The notes: generated by a model not told the origin, from the letters alone. DNA of 24,952 nucleotides from an uncultured Sphingobacteriia bacterium (GCA_945957225.1 CAMFKK010000007.1:1-24952); one strand, 5' to 3'. Numbered from the stretch's first letter, positions 1 through 7,973 are shown. Translations and numbers: made by a program.

Positions 1-231
1 GGCTTCGTTGATAGAACTACAATCAATATCGCATCCAATAGATGCTACGTGTTTGAGTATATTAATATTGGTGAGTGCTTTACAGGCATAAAAAAATCGG
101 GTATCCGAATCCTGAAATGCCGTTTTTAATTGACGGTATTGTTGGCTGATTTTATCAGCGTCATAAACATATACGGGCGTACCATGGGTATTGGCAATGG
201 CTACCAATGTTTCAAAAGACAATGCTTGCAT
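1..231 (-). CDS. lysA: Diaminopimelate decarboxylase, N-terminal part (C-terminal part beyond window)
   Basis: This is the first 77 residues of a fold-III PLP decarboxylase that reads off the left edge. The start is the ATG at 229-231. The segment THGTPVYVYD (residues 15-24) is the usual N-terminal beta strand of LysA, and FFYACKALTN (residues 46-55) carries the lysine (K51) that forms the Schiff base with PLP. LysA removes CO2 from meso-diaminopimelate to give L-lysine in the cytoplasm, the last step of lysine synthesis. It lies 36 bp downstream of scpB on the same strand, so the two may be cotranscribed. The related arginine/ornithine decarboxylases of this fold cannot be fully excluded from 77 residues, but the motif wording fits LysA best. 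Confidence 0.85.
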   Translation of the reverse strand, partial: MQALSFETLVAIANTHGTPVYVYDADKISQQYRQLKTAFQDSDTRFFYACKALTNINILKHVASIGCDIDCSSINEA

Positions 232-267
232 TTGCCAAAGATAATTTAATGGAAATAAACAGAGAGA

Positions 268-1125
268 TTATTCGGGTTGTTCCTTGTTATCTGCATCAGA
301 TTCAGTTGAATCATCATCTGGGTCTGTACCTTCTGATTCATTTTCTGAATGGGTAGTTCCTTCAATGGTTTCAGTATCTGTATCTGTATGCGCTACTGCA
401 TCAGTAGCTTCAGTTTCTTCTGGAGCCAATACCAATTCACCGTCTTCATTCACCGCTACTACTTCAGAAATATCGCCTTCTTCACCGGGTAGGGTGCCGG
501 CCAAAGATGGAGTTCCAATATTTTCAGCTACGGGTAAATCAGTAAAGTCTTCAGGTCTGGTTCCTTCTACCATTTGCTCGGCCAATACCTCTCTAATCTT
601 TGGAAGATCAGAAGCAGAATTAATACCAAAATAATCCATGAAGTTCTTAGAAGTAGCGTATACCAAGGGTTTGCCTGGTGCGTGCTCATTGCGACCACTG
701 ATCAAGATCAGTTCCTTTTCTAATAATTTCTGGATGCTATAATCACTGTTCACGCCACGGATGGCTTCAATTTCCCCCTTGGTAATGGGTTGTTTATAGG
801 CAATAATGGCCAGGGTTTCCAACGCTGCATTGGAGAGTCTTTTTAAGAACTTGTCTCCGTTTAATTGGGCAATGGTTTTATGGTAATCCTTCTTGGTTAG
901 GAACTGCCAGCCACCGCCGCTTTCCTTTACCTCAAATGGATAAAATTCAGAATCGTATTTTTCTTTGATGCCTTGTAAAGCGCTATCTACTTGGTCGGGC
1001 ATGATTCTTTCTTCCAAGAATCCAAAACTATTATTGATCAGTTCAACAATGTCCAAAGAAGTCAGTGGTTTATCACTGGCAAAAATCAGTACTTCAATAT
1101 GCGGTATAATGGTGCTAATTTCCAA
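268..1125 (-). CDS. scpB: Segregation and condensation protein B, TTG start, acidic tail
   Basis: The product is 285 aa. It is recognised from the opening IPHIEVLIFASDKPL and the second winged-helix segment with ETLAIIAYKQPITKGEIEAIRG and GRPLVYATS-like wording (here GKPLVYATSKNFMDYFGI). ScpB works with ScpA and SMC in the bacterial condensin that compacts and segregates the chromosome. No scpA is visible in the window. The codon at 1123-1125 is TTG. There is no in-frame ATG nearby upstream, and the next internal Met is residue 42, inside the conserved domain, so TTG is the likely start. From about residue 225 the protein is a low-complexity tail rich in Asp, Glu, Thr and Ser, absent from the shorter ScpB forms of Firmicutes. 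It sits 48 bp downstream of atpG and 36 bp upstream of lysA. Confidence 0.93.
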   Translation of the reverse strand: MEISTIIPHIEVLIFASDKPLTSLDIVELINNSFGFLEERIMPDQVDSALQGIKEKYDSEFYPFEVKESGGGWQFLTKKDYHKTIAQLNGDKFLKRLSNAALETLAIIAYKQPITKGEIEAIRGVNSDYSIQKLLEKELILISGRNEHAPGKPLVYATSKNFMDYFGINSASDLPKIREVLAEQMVEGTRPEDFTDLPVAENIGTPSLAGTLPGEEGDISEVVAVNEDGELVLAPEETEATDAVAHTDTDTETIEGTTHSENESEGTDPDDDSTESDADNKEQPE

Positions 1126-1173
1126 GGCTTGCGTTTCTGTATCGTTAGTAATGGGTTTGAAAAGATAGGAATA

Positions 1174-2055
1174 TTATCCTTGCAAAGCGGCAGCACCACT
1201 CACAATCTCAGTTAACTCTGTAGTAATAGCTGCCTGACGTGCGCGGTTATAGCTAATCTTCAGAGACTTGAGTAGTTCATTGGCGTTTTCACTGGCTTTA
1301 TCCATGGCCGTCATACGTGCACCGTGTTCGCTGGCATTACCATCCAATACGGCTTTGTATAATTGGGTATTTAGGATCTTAGGCATCAGTTCTTCAATCA
1401 GGGTTTCTACTGCTGGTTCAAAAATGAAATCAGTATTTTTTGCGCCTGCTTTCTTGGCTACCTTAGGAATTGGTAAGAAAGGTTCAGCAACAAATGCTTG
1501 TGTAGCAGCATTTTTAAATTCAGAGTAGATAATTTCTATGGCGTCAAATTCCTTGTTTTCAAAAGCTTTCATAGCAGCTTGTGCAGCCGCTTGAACGGTT
1601 TCAAATTTCAGGTTTAAGAAAATGTCTTTGTATGATTCGTTGGTTTTGTAGCCAGACTTGGTCAAGGCTTCGTAACCTTTTTTACCAATATTCCAGATAG
1701 CTACATTGCCCTTATTAAATTGGGCTTGGTATTTTTCTGCAATAGTTGCTTTGGCTAATTTGATGATATTGGCATTATAACCACCACAAAGTCCGCGGTC
1801 ACTGGTTACCACAATCAACAATACTTTTTCAATGGTACGTTCTTCAGCCAATTTTAGGGTTACACCACCTTCAATACTGCTTACAATATTGCTAAGCATA
1901 TCCTGCAATTTTTTGGCATAAGGGCGCATTTGGGTAATGCTGTCCTGAGCCCTACGCAATTTAGCGGCACTCACCATTTTCATGGCTTTGGTAATTTGCT
2001 GGGTGCTTTGAACACTCTTGATCCTATTACGTACTTCTTTTAATTGACCTGCCAT
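1174..2055 (-). CDS. atpG: ATP synthase F1 subunit gamma
   Basis: The product is 293 aa, the usual gamma length. The N-terminus MAGQLKEVRNRIKSVQSTQQ, followed by ITKAMKMVSAAKLRRAQ, and the C-terminus ending ITTELTEIVSGAAALQ are the two antiparallel helices that form the rotating shaft inside the alpha/beta hexamer. The motif VVTSDRGLCGGYN of the globular part is also present. The reading frame is open 21 codons further upstream, but that stretch holds a -7 promoter box and does not look like gamma protein, so the ATG at 2053-2055 is chosen. Upstream lies an unrelated secreted protein and downstream scpB. No other atp gene is within the window, so gamma is separated from atpA here. Confidence 0.96.
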   Translation of the reverse strand: MAGQLKEVRNRIKSVQSTQQITKAMKMVSAAKLRRAQDSITQMRPYAKKLQDMLSNIVSSIEGGVTLKLAEERTIEKVLLIVVTSDRGLCGGYNANIIKLAKATIAEKYQAQFNKGNVAIWNIGKKGYEALTKSGYKTNESYKDIFLNLKFETVQAAAQAAMKAFENKEFDAIEIIYSEFKNAATQAFVAEPFLPIPKVAKKAGAKNTDFIFEPAVETLIEELMPKILNTQLYKAVLDGNASEHGARMTAMDKASENANELLKSLKISYNRARQAAITTELTEIVSGAAALQG

Positions 2056-2115
2056 ATCTTGATTTTCTAAAAATTCTAGTTTTAGGTACCTGATTAGAGG
2101 TCCTGTTTCGGGATG

Positions 2116-2123
2116 CAAAAGTA
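2116..2123 (-). promoter_or_regulatory. Candidate Bacteroidota -7 box for atpG
   Basis: On the minus strand this reads TACTTTTG, a match to the Bacteroidota housekeeping -7 consensus TAnnTTTG. It lies about 60 bases before the atpG ATG, inside the stretch that a longer atpG frame would cover, and so supports both a separate atpG promoter and the shorter start. No convincing -33 TTG/TTTG at the standard spacing was found, so this is a partial match only. Confidence 0.4.
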
Positions 2124-2195
2124 GCAGAAACGGCCTGAAATTCCATCCTTTCGGCCAAAAAACAGGGAATGTGGAAAATTTTGCGCGGTTTTTGC

Positions 2196-2230
2196 CCTAC
2201 CATCGCCCTTTAGGGCATAAAATGGGTAGG
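2196..2230. terminator. Nested hairpin downstream of the secreted hypothetical gene
   Basis: CCTACCAT at 2196-2203 pairs with ATGGGTAGG at 2222-2230 with one bulged base, and encloses a second small hairpin, GCCC-TTTA-GGGC (2205-2216). It begins just past the stop codon of the minus-strand gene ending at 2233, where a terminator is expected. There is no clear T tract after it on the minus strand, so it may be an atypical terminator or an RNA-stabilising structure. Confidence 0.35.
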
Positions 2231-2232
2231 TT

Positions 2233-2871
2233 TTAGAGCGGTACTACCAATCCAACACCATTTTGGGTAGTGGTAAGTTGGAGGTTGCCTAAGTATTGAT
2301 TCAGTAATTTGCCATTTTGTTGGTGCTGAACGTATTGAATCAAGTCAAAAACCAGTAAAAATGCCCCCTGTAAAATCAAACTACTGCCATATCCCTTGGT
2401 TTGGTCATTGTTTAGGGTATTGCCCTTTTCTTGTAAATACAATCCTGTAGTCATATAAGCAGCATCCAATCCTGTATTTAAGAGTAATAAGGAGGAGATT
2501 TTTTGTTGGGCTTTTACATTATCAGCAATGGTATAATGTAGTTTTTTGGTCTGATTTAGTCTGTACAGTCCGTATCCGGCAATGGCTAGGTTCACCGTAT
2601 TAAAATAGGCATTCATACGGTGAAAATGCTGTTTAGAGCCCGTTAGATTTCCGGCTGAAATGCTGCCCTGTACTATATTGGCGGCTGACCAAGCCAATAA
2701 AACAGTGAGATTGGTTTGATTCAACTCATTCCTTCTCTTGGCCACCGAATCCATGACATTAAAGTTAAAAACTGGGGGGTTGTTTTTTGCCATGCTATCC
2801 ACATGGAGCTCCTGTGCTTGGCCACTGATGCCTATAAGGCAAGTGCCTATCAAGATCAATAGATATTTCAT
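2233..2871 (-). CDS. Secreted/membrane protein of unknown function (DUF6992-like)
   Basis: The product is 212 aa from the ATG at 2869-2871, which opens directly with a signal peptide (MKYLLILIGTCLIGISGQAQ). The frame is open six codons further but those would precede the signal peptide. After a polar stretch (residues ~21-50) there are several moderately hydrophobic segments: NLTVLLAWSAANIVQGSISA, NTVNLAIAGYGLYRL, SSLLLLNTGLDAAYMTTGLY and SSLILQGAFLLVFDLIQYV, suggesting three or four membrane or buried helices. The pattern of a Trp/Ala-rich AAN-xx-GS helix and a D-AYM helix resembles the Bacteroidota family DUF6992 as remembered; this is a tentative family call and no function is known. It is divergent from secA across 210 bp. 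Confidence 0.75.
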   Translation of the reverse strand: MKYLLILIGTCLIGISGQAQELHVDSMAKNNPPVFNFNVMDSVAKRRNELNQTNLTVLLAWSAANIVQGSISAGNLTGSKQHFHRMNAYFNTVNLAIAGYGLYRLNQTKKLHYTIADNVKAQQKISSLLLLNTGLDAAYMTTGLYLQEKGNTLNNDQTKGYGSSLILQGAFLLVFDLIQYVQHQQNGKLLNQYLGNLQLTTTQNGVGLVVPL

Positions 2872-2965
2872 TGGCCTAAAATTAGCCATTTGGCCAAGAC
2901 TATGTTAGGGAAGCCACAAATTTTACAAAACATTAGTGAAAGGGGCGGCAAGGCTTGAAAATCTT

Positions 2966-2973
2966 TACCTTTG
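2966..2973 (+). promoter_or_regulatory. Candidate Bacteroidota -7 box for secA
   Basis: TACCTTTG matches TAnnTTTG and lies 108 bases before the secA ATG, giving a leader of about 100 bases. The same octamer precedes deoC (7277-7284). No good -33 element is seen 19-21 bases upstream; TTG at 2955-2957 is too close. Evidence is limited to the box and its position. Confidence 0.4.
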
Positions 2974-3081
2974 TCCTCCTTTTGTAAAAATCTGCTGCCA
3001 TTTTGTCTAAATGTGCTGGGTAGCATTCTTTTTGACTAGGAAAAACAACCATTAAAGAACTGATTTACACAATAGAACCAT

Positions 3082-6000
3082 ATGTTGAAATTCATATCCA
3101 AATTATTCGGTGGTAGTAAGAGCGAGAAAGATGTGCAGCAGATCATGCCCATTGTACAAAAAGTAAATGCTTTTTTCCAAGAATATCAATCCCTGTCTAA
3201 TGATGCTTTACGCGCCAAAACTCAGGAATTCAAACAGCGGATTAAAACACATCTTACTGAGATTGACGCAGTCATTGCCAATAAGCAAGCAGAAGCGGAA
3301 GCATTGCCCCTGACCGATATACATGGTAGAGATACTATTTATCAAGAAGTAGACAAATTGCGCAAAGACCGTAACAAGAAAATTGAAGAAGCATTGGGTC
3401 TGATTCAAGCAGAAGCTTTTGCGGTAGTGAAAGAAACAGCTAGAAGGTTTAAAGAAAATACAGAGATCATAAGTACTGCTACAGAACTAGATAGAAATCT
3501 GAGCGTGAAAAAAGACTATGTAACTATTAAAGGTGAGGAGTCTGTGTTCAAAAACACTTGGACTGCTGGTGGTGGTCAGGTTACTTGGAATATGCAGCAC
3601 TATGACGTACAGTTGATTGGTGGTAGCGTATTACATGCAGGTAAAATTGCGGAAATGGCAACTGGTGAGGGTAAGACCTTGGTGTCTACACTACCTGCTT
3701 ATTTAAATGCATTGGCTGGTGAAGGCGTGCATATTGTAACGGTGAATGATTATTTGGCCCGTAGGGATAGTGAGTGGAACGGAACCATTTTTGAATGGTT
3801 GGGCATCACAGTTGATTGTATTGACAAACACGAACCCAATAGTGAAGCTAGAAGAAATGCCTACTTGGCCGATATTACTTATGGTACCAATAACGAATTT
3901 GGTTTTGACTACCTGCGTGACAATATGGTGCATACCCCAGAAGAAATGGTGCAACGCAAACACCATTATGCCATGGTGGATGAAGTGGATTCTGTATTGA
4001 TTGATGACGCTCGTACGCCCTTGATTATTTCTGGCCCTATTGGACACAATACTGGTGAACAACAATTCTTTGACTTAAAGCCTAGGATTGAGAAATTAGT
4101 GGATGCTCAAAAACGTGCCACTAACCATTTCTTAAATGAAGCCAAGAAAAAAATAGCTGAAGGAAACGATGATCCCAAAGATGGTGGTCTGGCCCTATTC
4201 CGCGCCCACCGTGGTTTGCCAAAGAATAATGCCTTGATTAAGTTCTTGAGTGAGCCAGGTATTAGAGTAAAATTACAGAAAGCAGAAAACTTTTATTTAG
4301 CCGATCAAAGCCGCGAAATGCCTACGGCCGATGCGGAACTATTCTTCTATATTGACGAAAAAAATAACTCAGTTGAATTAACCGATAAGGGGATTCAATT
4401 AATTACGGGTTCAGGTGAAGATCCCAATTTCTTTATCCTTCCGGATATCAGTGTTTCTTTGGCATCTGTTGACAAACAAGCTGTGAGTGATGAAGAAAAA
4501 CTAAGGGCCAAGGAAGCCATTATCAATGACTATTCCGTTAAAGCCGATAGGATTCATACCGTACAACAATTGCTTAAAGCCTATACCTTATTTGACAAAG
4601 ATGTTGAATATGTAGTGATGGATGGTTCAGTAAAAATTGTTGACGAACAAACGGGTCGTATTCTTGATGGTAGACGCTATTCCGATGGTTTGCACCAAGC
4701 TATTGAAGCCAAGGAAAATGTAAAGATTGAAGCAGCTACCCAAACCTATGCTACAGTAACCTTGCAGAATTATTTTAGGATGTACCACAAGTTGGCTGGT
4801 ATGACTGGTACTGCGGAAACAGAAGCAACAGAGCTTTGGGATATCTATAAATTAGACGTGGTGACGGTGCCTACCAATGTGGTGGCTATTCGCAAAGACG
4901 AGCAGGATTTGGTTTTCAAAACCAAGCGCGAAAAATTTGGTGCAGTCATAGATGAGATTGTAAAATTAACCGATGCTGGTAGACCAGTCTTAGTGGGTAC
5001 TACCTCTGTAGAAGTGAGTGAATTATTGAGTAGGATGCTGCGCCAAAAACAAATTGCACACAATGTATTAAACGCCAAACAGCACGCTAGAGAAGCCCAA
5101 GTGGTGGCGGAAGCTGGTTTGGCCAAAGCCGTTACCATTGCCACCAATATGGCGGGTAGGGGTACCGATATTAAACTAGGACCAGGCGTTAAAGAAGCCG
5201 GTGGTTTGGCCATTTTGGGTACAGAGCGCCACGAATCAAGACGCGTTGACAGACAGTTACGTGGACGTGCTGGACGTCAGGGTGATCCGGGTTCTACTTT
5301 ATTCTTTGTGTCTTTGGAAGACGATTTGATGCGCATGTTTGGTAGTGAGCGAATTGCCAAAGTGATGGACTTTGCCGGTTACAAAGAAGGTGAAGTGATT
5401 CAGCACAGCATGATTACCAAGTCTATTGAAAGGGCTCAAAAGAAAGTAGAGGAAAACAACTTTGGCATTCGTAAGCGTTTGTTGGAATATGATGATGTGA
5501 TGAACAAACAACGTACTGTCATCTATAGCAAGCGTAACCACGCATTGTTTGGAGAGCGTTTGGCACTTGACTTAGACAATGCTTTCTATACTGTTGCTGA
5601 AGGTTTGGTGAATTCTTTCAAAGAACAGAATGATCACGAAGGATTCCGTTTGGCTGTGATTGTCAACTTTGGTATTGATTCTAAAATCACTGCAGAGGAA
5701 TTGTCTAAAACCAATGAACTACAGTTAACAGAAAGATTGTACAATGAGGCAGTAGAAAACTACGAACGCAAGAAAGCGGACCTAGCTGCTCAGAGTATTC
5801 CTGTATTTAAAAATATCCGTTTACAGCAAGGTAACCATATTGAAAACGTAATTGTACCATTTACCGATGGTAGAAGAATGATGAATGTCTTGGCTTCCAT
5901 GGACAAGACCATTAACTCTGGTGGAATGGAATTGTTGAATGCCCTTGAGCGCACCATTACCTTGGGCTTTATTGATGATTCTTGGAAAGAGCATTTGCGC

Positions 6001-6387
6001 GCTATGGATGACCTGAAACAAAGTGTGCAAACTGCCACTTATGAGCAGAAAGATCCATTGGTGATTTATAAAATGGAAGCATTTGACCTATTCAAGAAAA
6101 TGGATGGGGAAGTAAATCGTGAAATTGTTCAATTCCTTTGTCATTCAGCCATTCCATTGAATGAAGGGGACAATGTAAAAGAAGGTAGAGCTCAAAAAAC
6201 TGATTTGAGTAGAATGCGCACACAGAAAGAAGAATTGGATGCTGCAGGTCATGACAATGATTATATTGATCCTTCTGAAACTGTGAAGCAACAGCCTGTT
6301 CAAGTAGGTCCAAAGATTGGTAGAAATGATCCTTGTCCTTGTGGAAGTGGGAAGAAGTTTAAGGCTTGTCACGGGAGGGAAAGTTAA
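3082..6387 (+). CDS. secA: Preprotein translocase ATPase SecA
   Basis: The product is 1101 aa, longer than the ~900 aa of E. coli and typical for Bacteroidota. SecA is the cytoplasmic motor that pushes unfolded secretory proteins through SecYEG using ATP. Visible motifs are Walker A ATGEGKTL (K198), the DEAD-box equivalent DEVD (D300-D303) followed by SVLIDDARTPLIISGP, the helicase motif GTERHESRRVDRQLRGRAGR, and the second-half signature RKRLLEYDDVMNKQR. The C-terminus is a zinc-binding tail with C1085, C1087, C1096 and H1097, the segment that binds SecB or ribosomes in other species. The extra length comes partly from an insertion around residues 330-440 and a polar linker before the zinc tail. 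It is monocistronic: a promoter box is upstream and a strong terminator follows. Confidence 0.98.
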   Translation: MLKFISKLFGGSKSEKDVQQIMPIVQKVNAFFQEYQSLSNDALRAKTQEFKQRIKTHLTEIDAVIANKQAEAEALPLTDIHGRDTIYQEVDKLRKDRNKKIEEALGLIQAEAFAVVKETARRFKENTEIISTATELDRNLSVKKDYVTIKGEESVFKNTWTAGGGQVTWNMQHYDVQLIGGSVLHAGKIAEMATGEGKTLVSTLPAYLNALAGEGVHIVTVNDYLARRDSEWNGTIFEWLGITVDCIDKHEPNSEARRNAYLADITYGTNNEFGFDYLRDNMVHTPEEMVQRKHHYAMVDEVDSVLIDDARTPLIISGPIGHNTGEQQFFDLKPRIEKLVDAQKRATNHFLNEAKKKIAEGNDDPKDGGLALFRAHRGLPKNNALIKFLSEPGIRVKLQKAENFYLADQSREMPTADAELFFYIDEKNNSVELTDKGIQLITGSGEDPNFFILPDISVSLASVDKQAVSDEEKLRAKEAIINDYSVKADRIHTVQQLLKAYTLFDKDVEYVVMDGSVKIVDEQTGRILDGRRYSDGLHQAIEAKENVKIEAATQTYATVTLQNYFRMYHKLAGMTGTAETEATELWDIYKLDVVTVPTNVVAIRKDEQDLVFKTKREKFGAVIDEIVKLTDAGRPVLVGTTSVEVSELLSRMLRQKQIAHNVLNAKQHAREAQVVAEAGLAKAVTIATNMAGRGTDIKLGPGVKEAGGLAILGTERHESRRVDRQLRGRAGRQGDPGSTLFFVSLEDDLMRMFGSERIAKVMDFAGYKEGEVIQHSMITKSIERAQKKVEENNFGIRKRLLEYDDVMNKQRTVIYSKRNHALFGERLALDLDNAFYTVAEGLVNSFKEQNDHEGFRLAVIVNFGIDSKITAEELSKTNELQLTERLYNEAVENYERKKADLAAQSIPVFKNIRLQQGNHIENVIVPFTDGRRMMNVLASMDKTINSGGMELLNALERTITLGFIDDSWKEHLRAMDDLKQSVQTATYEQKDPLVIYKMEAFDLFKKMDGEVNREIVQFLCHSAIPLNEGDNVKEGRAQKTDLSRMRTQKEELDAAGHDNDYIDPSETVKQQPVQVGPKIGRNDPCPCGSGKKFKACHGRES

Positions 6388-6437
6388 GAGTTAAGAGAGG
6401 AGGAAGAAAGTGAAGAGATAAGAGATAAGAATAAGTA
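6383..6437 (+). repeat. Degenerate 7-bp repeat tract after secA
   Basis: From inside the secA stop codon region the purine-rich strand can be read in a 7-base register: GTTAAGA twice (6383-6396), then diverged units, then GAGATAA twice (6415-6428) and an ATAAG remainder. About seven units are recognisable by phase. It lies between the secA stop and the terminator at 6456. It encodes nothing visible. Confidence 0.5.
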
Positions 6438-6455
6438 ATGTTACAATATAGTTTC

Positions 6456-6483
6456 AAAAAATGCCCCAAGCGGGGCATTTTTT
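6456..6483. terminator. Perfect 12-bp bidirectional terminator between secA and the convergent gene
   Basis: AAAAAATGCCCC (6456-6467), loop AAGC, GGGGCATTTTTT (6472-6483). The stem is perfect and has a T run on the plus strand and, by symmetry, on the minus strand. It lies between the convergent secA stop (6387) and the stop of the minus-strand gene at 6511, so it can serve both. The same design, with the TGCCC core, recurs at 22409-22438. Confidence 0.9.
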
Positions 6484-6510
6484 ATTGGGAGTAGGGTAGC
6501 AATCTATTTT

Positions 6511-7185
6511 TTAAAATCGATAACTAAGACCTAGGTCCATGCAGAATGATTTGATCTCTGAACTGGTATTGCTAGCATTGGTCCATTTGTATTTTCTGGT
6601 GCCAAAATTGAATTTGAAACGCAATTTGTTTTCTGGAGCAAAATCATAAAGGGCAATTCCCCATCCGGTGAAATTGGGTGACCTACTAACATCGGCGTAG
6701 CCTTCTTCTTTAATTGTTACGCCGGGAGATGTGCCTCCTTCCAGATAGAATCCATTTAAGAACCAAAGTGCTCCTAGTAAGGCTTCGTCTACAAAATATC
6801 CTACTCTTTTCCATTTAATGGCATCCAATCCATTGCGCAAAGCAAATGGATAGAAACGGCCTCCCAATGGTTTATTGGTCATTTTAGCTTCTGTAAGCAG
6901 CGTAGTTTTATTGGTAAATGAACCGGGTTCTAAACCGGCAATAGCTGCCACCCTTGCGTGTAATTGTTTGCTATAAGGAAGACCAATCAAACCATATTCT
7001 AGGGTGATTCTTGGTTGTATACCTTTAGATTTATAAAACTGTCCAAATGTAGCTTCTGCCTTGGGATTGGCAATGCCAATACTAATATCTAATCGGCCAT
7101 TGTCGGTTAATTTTGTCTTCTGTGCTATTAGGCTAATACTGCAAAATAGAAGCAAAATGCTCAAAGAAATTTTTTTCTGAATCAT
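6511..7185 (-). CDS. Probable outer-membrane beta-barrel protein, function unknown
   Basis: The product is 224 aa from the ATG at 7183-7185, which starts a clear signal peptide (MIQKKISLSILLLFCSISLIAQ). The frame is open eight codons further upstream, but that would place polar residues before the signal. The mature part has alternating aromatic/polar strands (PRITLEYGLIG, GWGIALYDFAPENKLRFKF, FGTRKYKW) and ends in MDLGLSYRF, with a terminal Phe as in proteins inserted by the BAM complex. No catalytic motif is seen. It is convergent with secA and divergent from deoC, with 116 bp containing an inverted repeat (7229-7250) between the two starts. The barrel call is from strand pattern only. Confidence 0.75.
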   Translation of the reverse strand: MIQKKISLSILLLFCSISLIAQKTKLTDNGRLDISIGIANPKAEATFGQFYKSKGIQPRITLEYGLIGLPYSKQLHARVAAIAGLEPGSFTNKTTLLTEAKMTNKPLGGRFYPFALRNGLDAIKWKRVGYFVDEALLGALWFLNGFYLEGGTSPGVTIKEEGYADVSRSPNFTGWGIALYDFAPENKLRFKFNFGTRKYKWTNASNTSSEIKSFCMDLGLSYRF

Positions 7186-7228
7186 GCTATAGAATTTTTG
7201 ACAAAACAATTACTTATGGCATTTTTTG

Positions 7229-7250
7229 AAATACCCTGAATTGGGTATTT
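7229..7250. promoter_or_regulatory. Inverted repeat in divergent promoter region (possible operator)
   Basis: AAATACCC (7229-7236), six-base spacer TGAATT, GGGTATTT (7243-7250): a perfect 8-bp dyad. It lies between two divergent starts (7185 minus, 7302 plus), not after a gene end, and just upstream of the candidate deoC promoter elements. That position suits a binding site for a dimeric regulator better than a terminator. The regulator is unknown. Confidence 0.4.
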
Positions 7251-7256
7251 TATGCT

Positions 7257-7284
7257 TTTGTAAGGCTTGCTTTGTTTACCTTTG
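7257..7284 (+). promoter_or_regulatory. Candidate deoC promoter (TTTG -16 bp- TACCTTTG)
   Basis: TACCTTTG at 7277-7284 matches the Bacteroidota -7 consensus TAnnTTTG. A TTTG at 7257-7260 lies 16 bases upstream, somewhat closer than the usual 19-21. The deoC ATG is 17 bases after the -7 box, so the leader would be about 10 bases. The box falls inside the 10-codon upstream extension of the deoC frame and argues against that longer start. Confidence 0.45.
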
Positions 7285-7301
7285 CCCCTCAAAGTTTTTT
7301 C

Positions 7302-7973
7302 ATGAAACTGAACCATTTTATTGACCATACCATTTTAAAACCAACCTGTTTGGTAGCAGATATTGACAAGCTTTGTGCAGAAGCCATTCAATATGGGTTT
7401 GCTGCGGTTTGTGTACCACCCAATTTTATTAAACAGGCCAAAGCACTTACTACAGGTTCTGCCGTTAAAGTGGCAACCGTAATTGGTTTTCCTTTTGGAT
7501 ATAGTGCCGTGGAAGCCAAGATTGCAGAAATAGTATTGGCCATGGTTGATGGGGTGGATGAGCTAGATGTAGTAGCCAATATTTCTGCCATTAAAAACAA
7601 GGACTTTACTTATATAGCCAATGAAATCAATCATATTATGCCCATCATTAGAAGCAAGGGCAAAACCATTAAAGTAATCATTGAGTCTGGGGTATTGACC
7701 AAAGAGGAAATTATTGCTTGTTGCGATATTTATGGAGCAGCGGGAATTGATTATTTGAAAACATCTACCGGTTATGCAGAAAAAGGGGCATCAGTAGAAG
7801 ACGTTGCTCTTTTTAAGGCCCATTTGCCTGCACAGGTTCAGATTAAAGCTTCTGGTGGCATTAGGGACTATGCTTTTGCCAAAACATTGGTAGAAGCTGG
7901 AGCCACCCGTTTGGGTTGCAGCGCCGGTGTGGCCATAGTTTCAGGTACTCCTGTGCAAGATTCAGGATATTAA
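7302..7973 (+). CDS. deoC: Deoxyribose-phosphate aldolase
   Basis: The product is 223 aa. DeoC cleaves 2-deoxy-D-ribose 5-phosphate to glyceraldehyde 3-phosphate and acetaldehyde in deoxynucleoside salvage. The start HFIDHTILKP, GFPFG, DELDVV (D89), DYLKTSTG (K153, Schiff-base lysine) and KASGGI (K182) give the full TIM-barrel active site in the expected order. The ATG at 7302 is chosen over an in-frame ATG at 7272, because the latter adds ten residues not typical of the family and overlaps the -7 box. No other deo gene is near; a SPOR protein follows after 41 bp. It is the first gene of a plus-strand run that continues to 16311. Confidence 0.97.
   Translation: MKLNHFIDHTILKPTCLVADIDKLCAEAIQYGFAAVCVPPNFIKQAKALTTGSAVKVATVIGFPFGYSAVEAKIAEIVLAMVDGVDELDVVANISAIKNKDFTYIANEINHIMPIIRSKGKTIKVIIESGVLTKEEIIACCDIYGAAGIDYLKTSTGYAEKGASVEDVALFKAHLPAQVQIKASGGIRDYAFAKTLVEAGATRLGCSAGVAIVSGTPVQDSGY

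Noticed and set aside
284..634. 116-aa open frame on the plus strand across scpB
   Set aside because: It is antisense to the acidic Ser/Thr-rich scpB tail and its own Ser/Val-rich composition is what that repeat-like coding reads backwards; no family resemblance.
2056..2118. Upstream extension of atpG by 21 codons
   Set aside because: Adds sequence unlike any gamma subunit and covers a TACTTTTG -7 box; MAGQLKEVRNRI is the normal N-terminus.
3703..4065. 120-aa open frame antisense to secA (and similar frames at 4845-5213 and 5299-5541)
   Set aside because: Lies fully within conserved SecA coding; no start context, signal or known motif.
7272..7301. Earlier ATG for deoC
   Set aside because: Adds ten residues absent from the family and overlaps the likely promoter.
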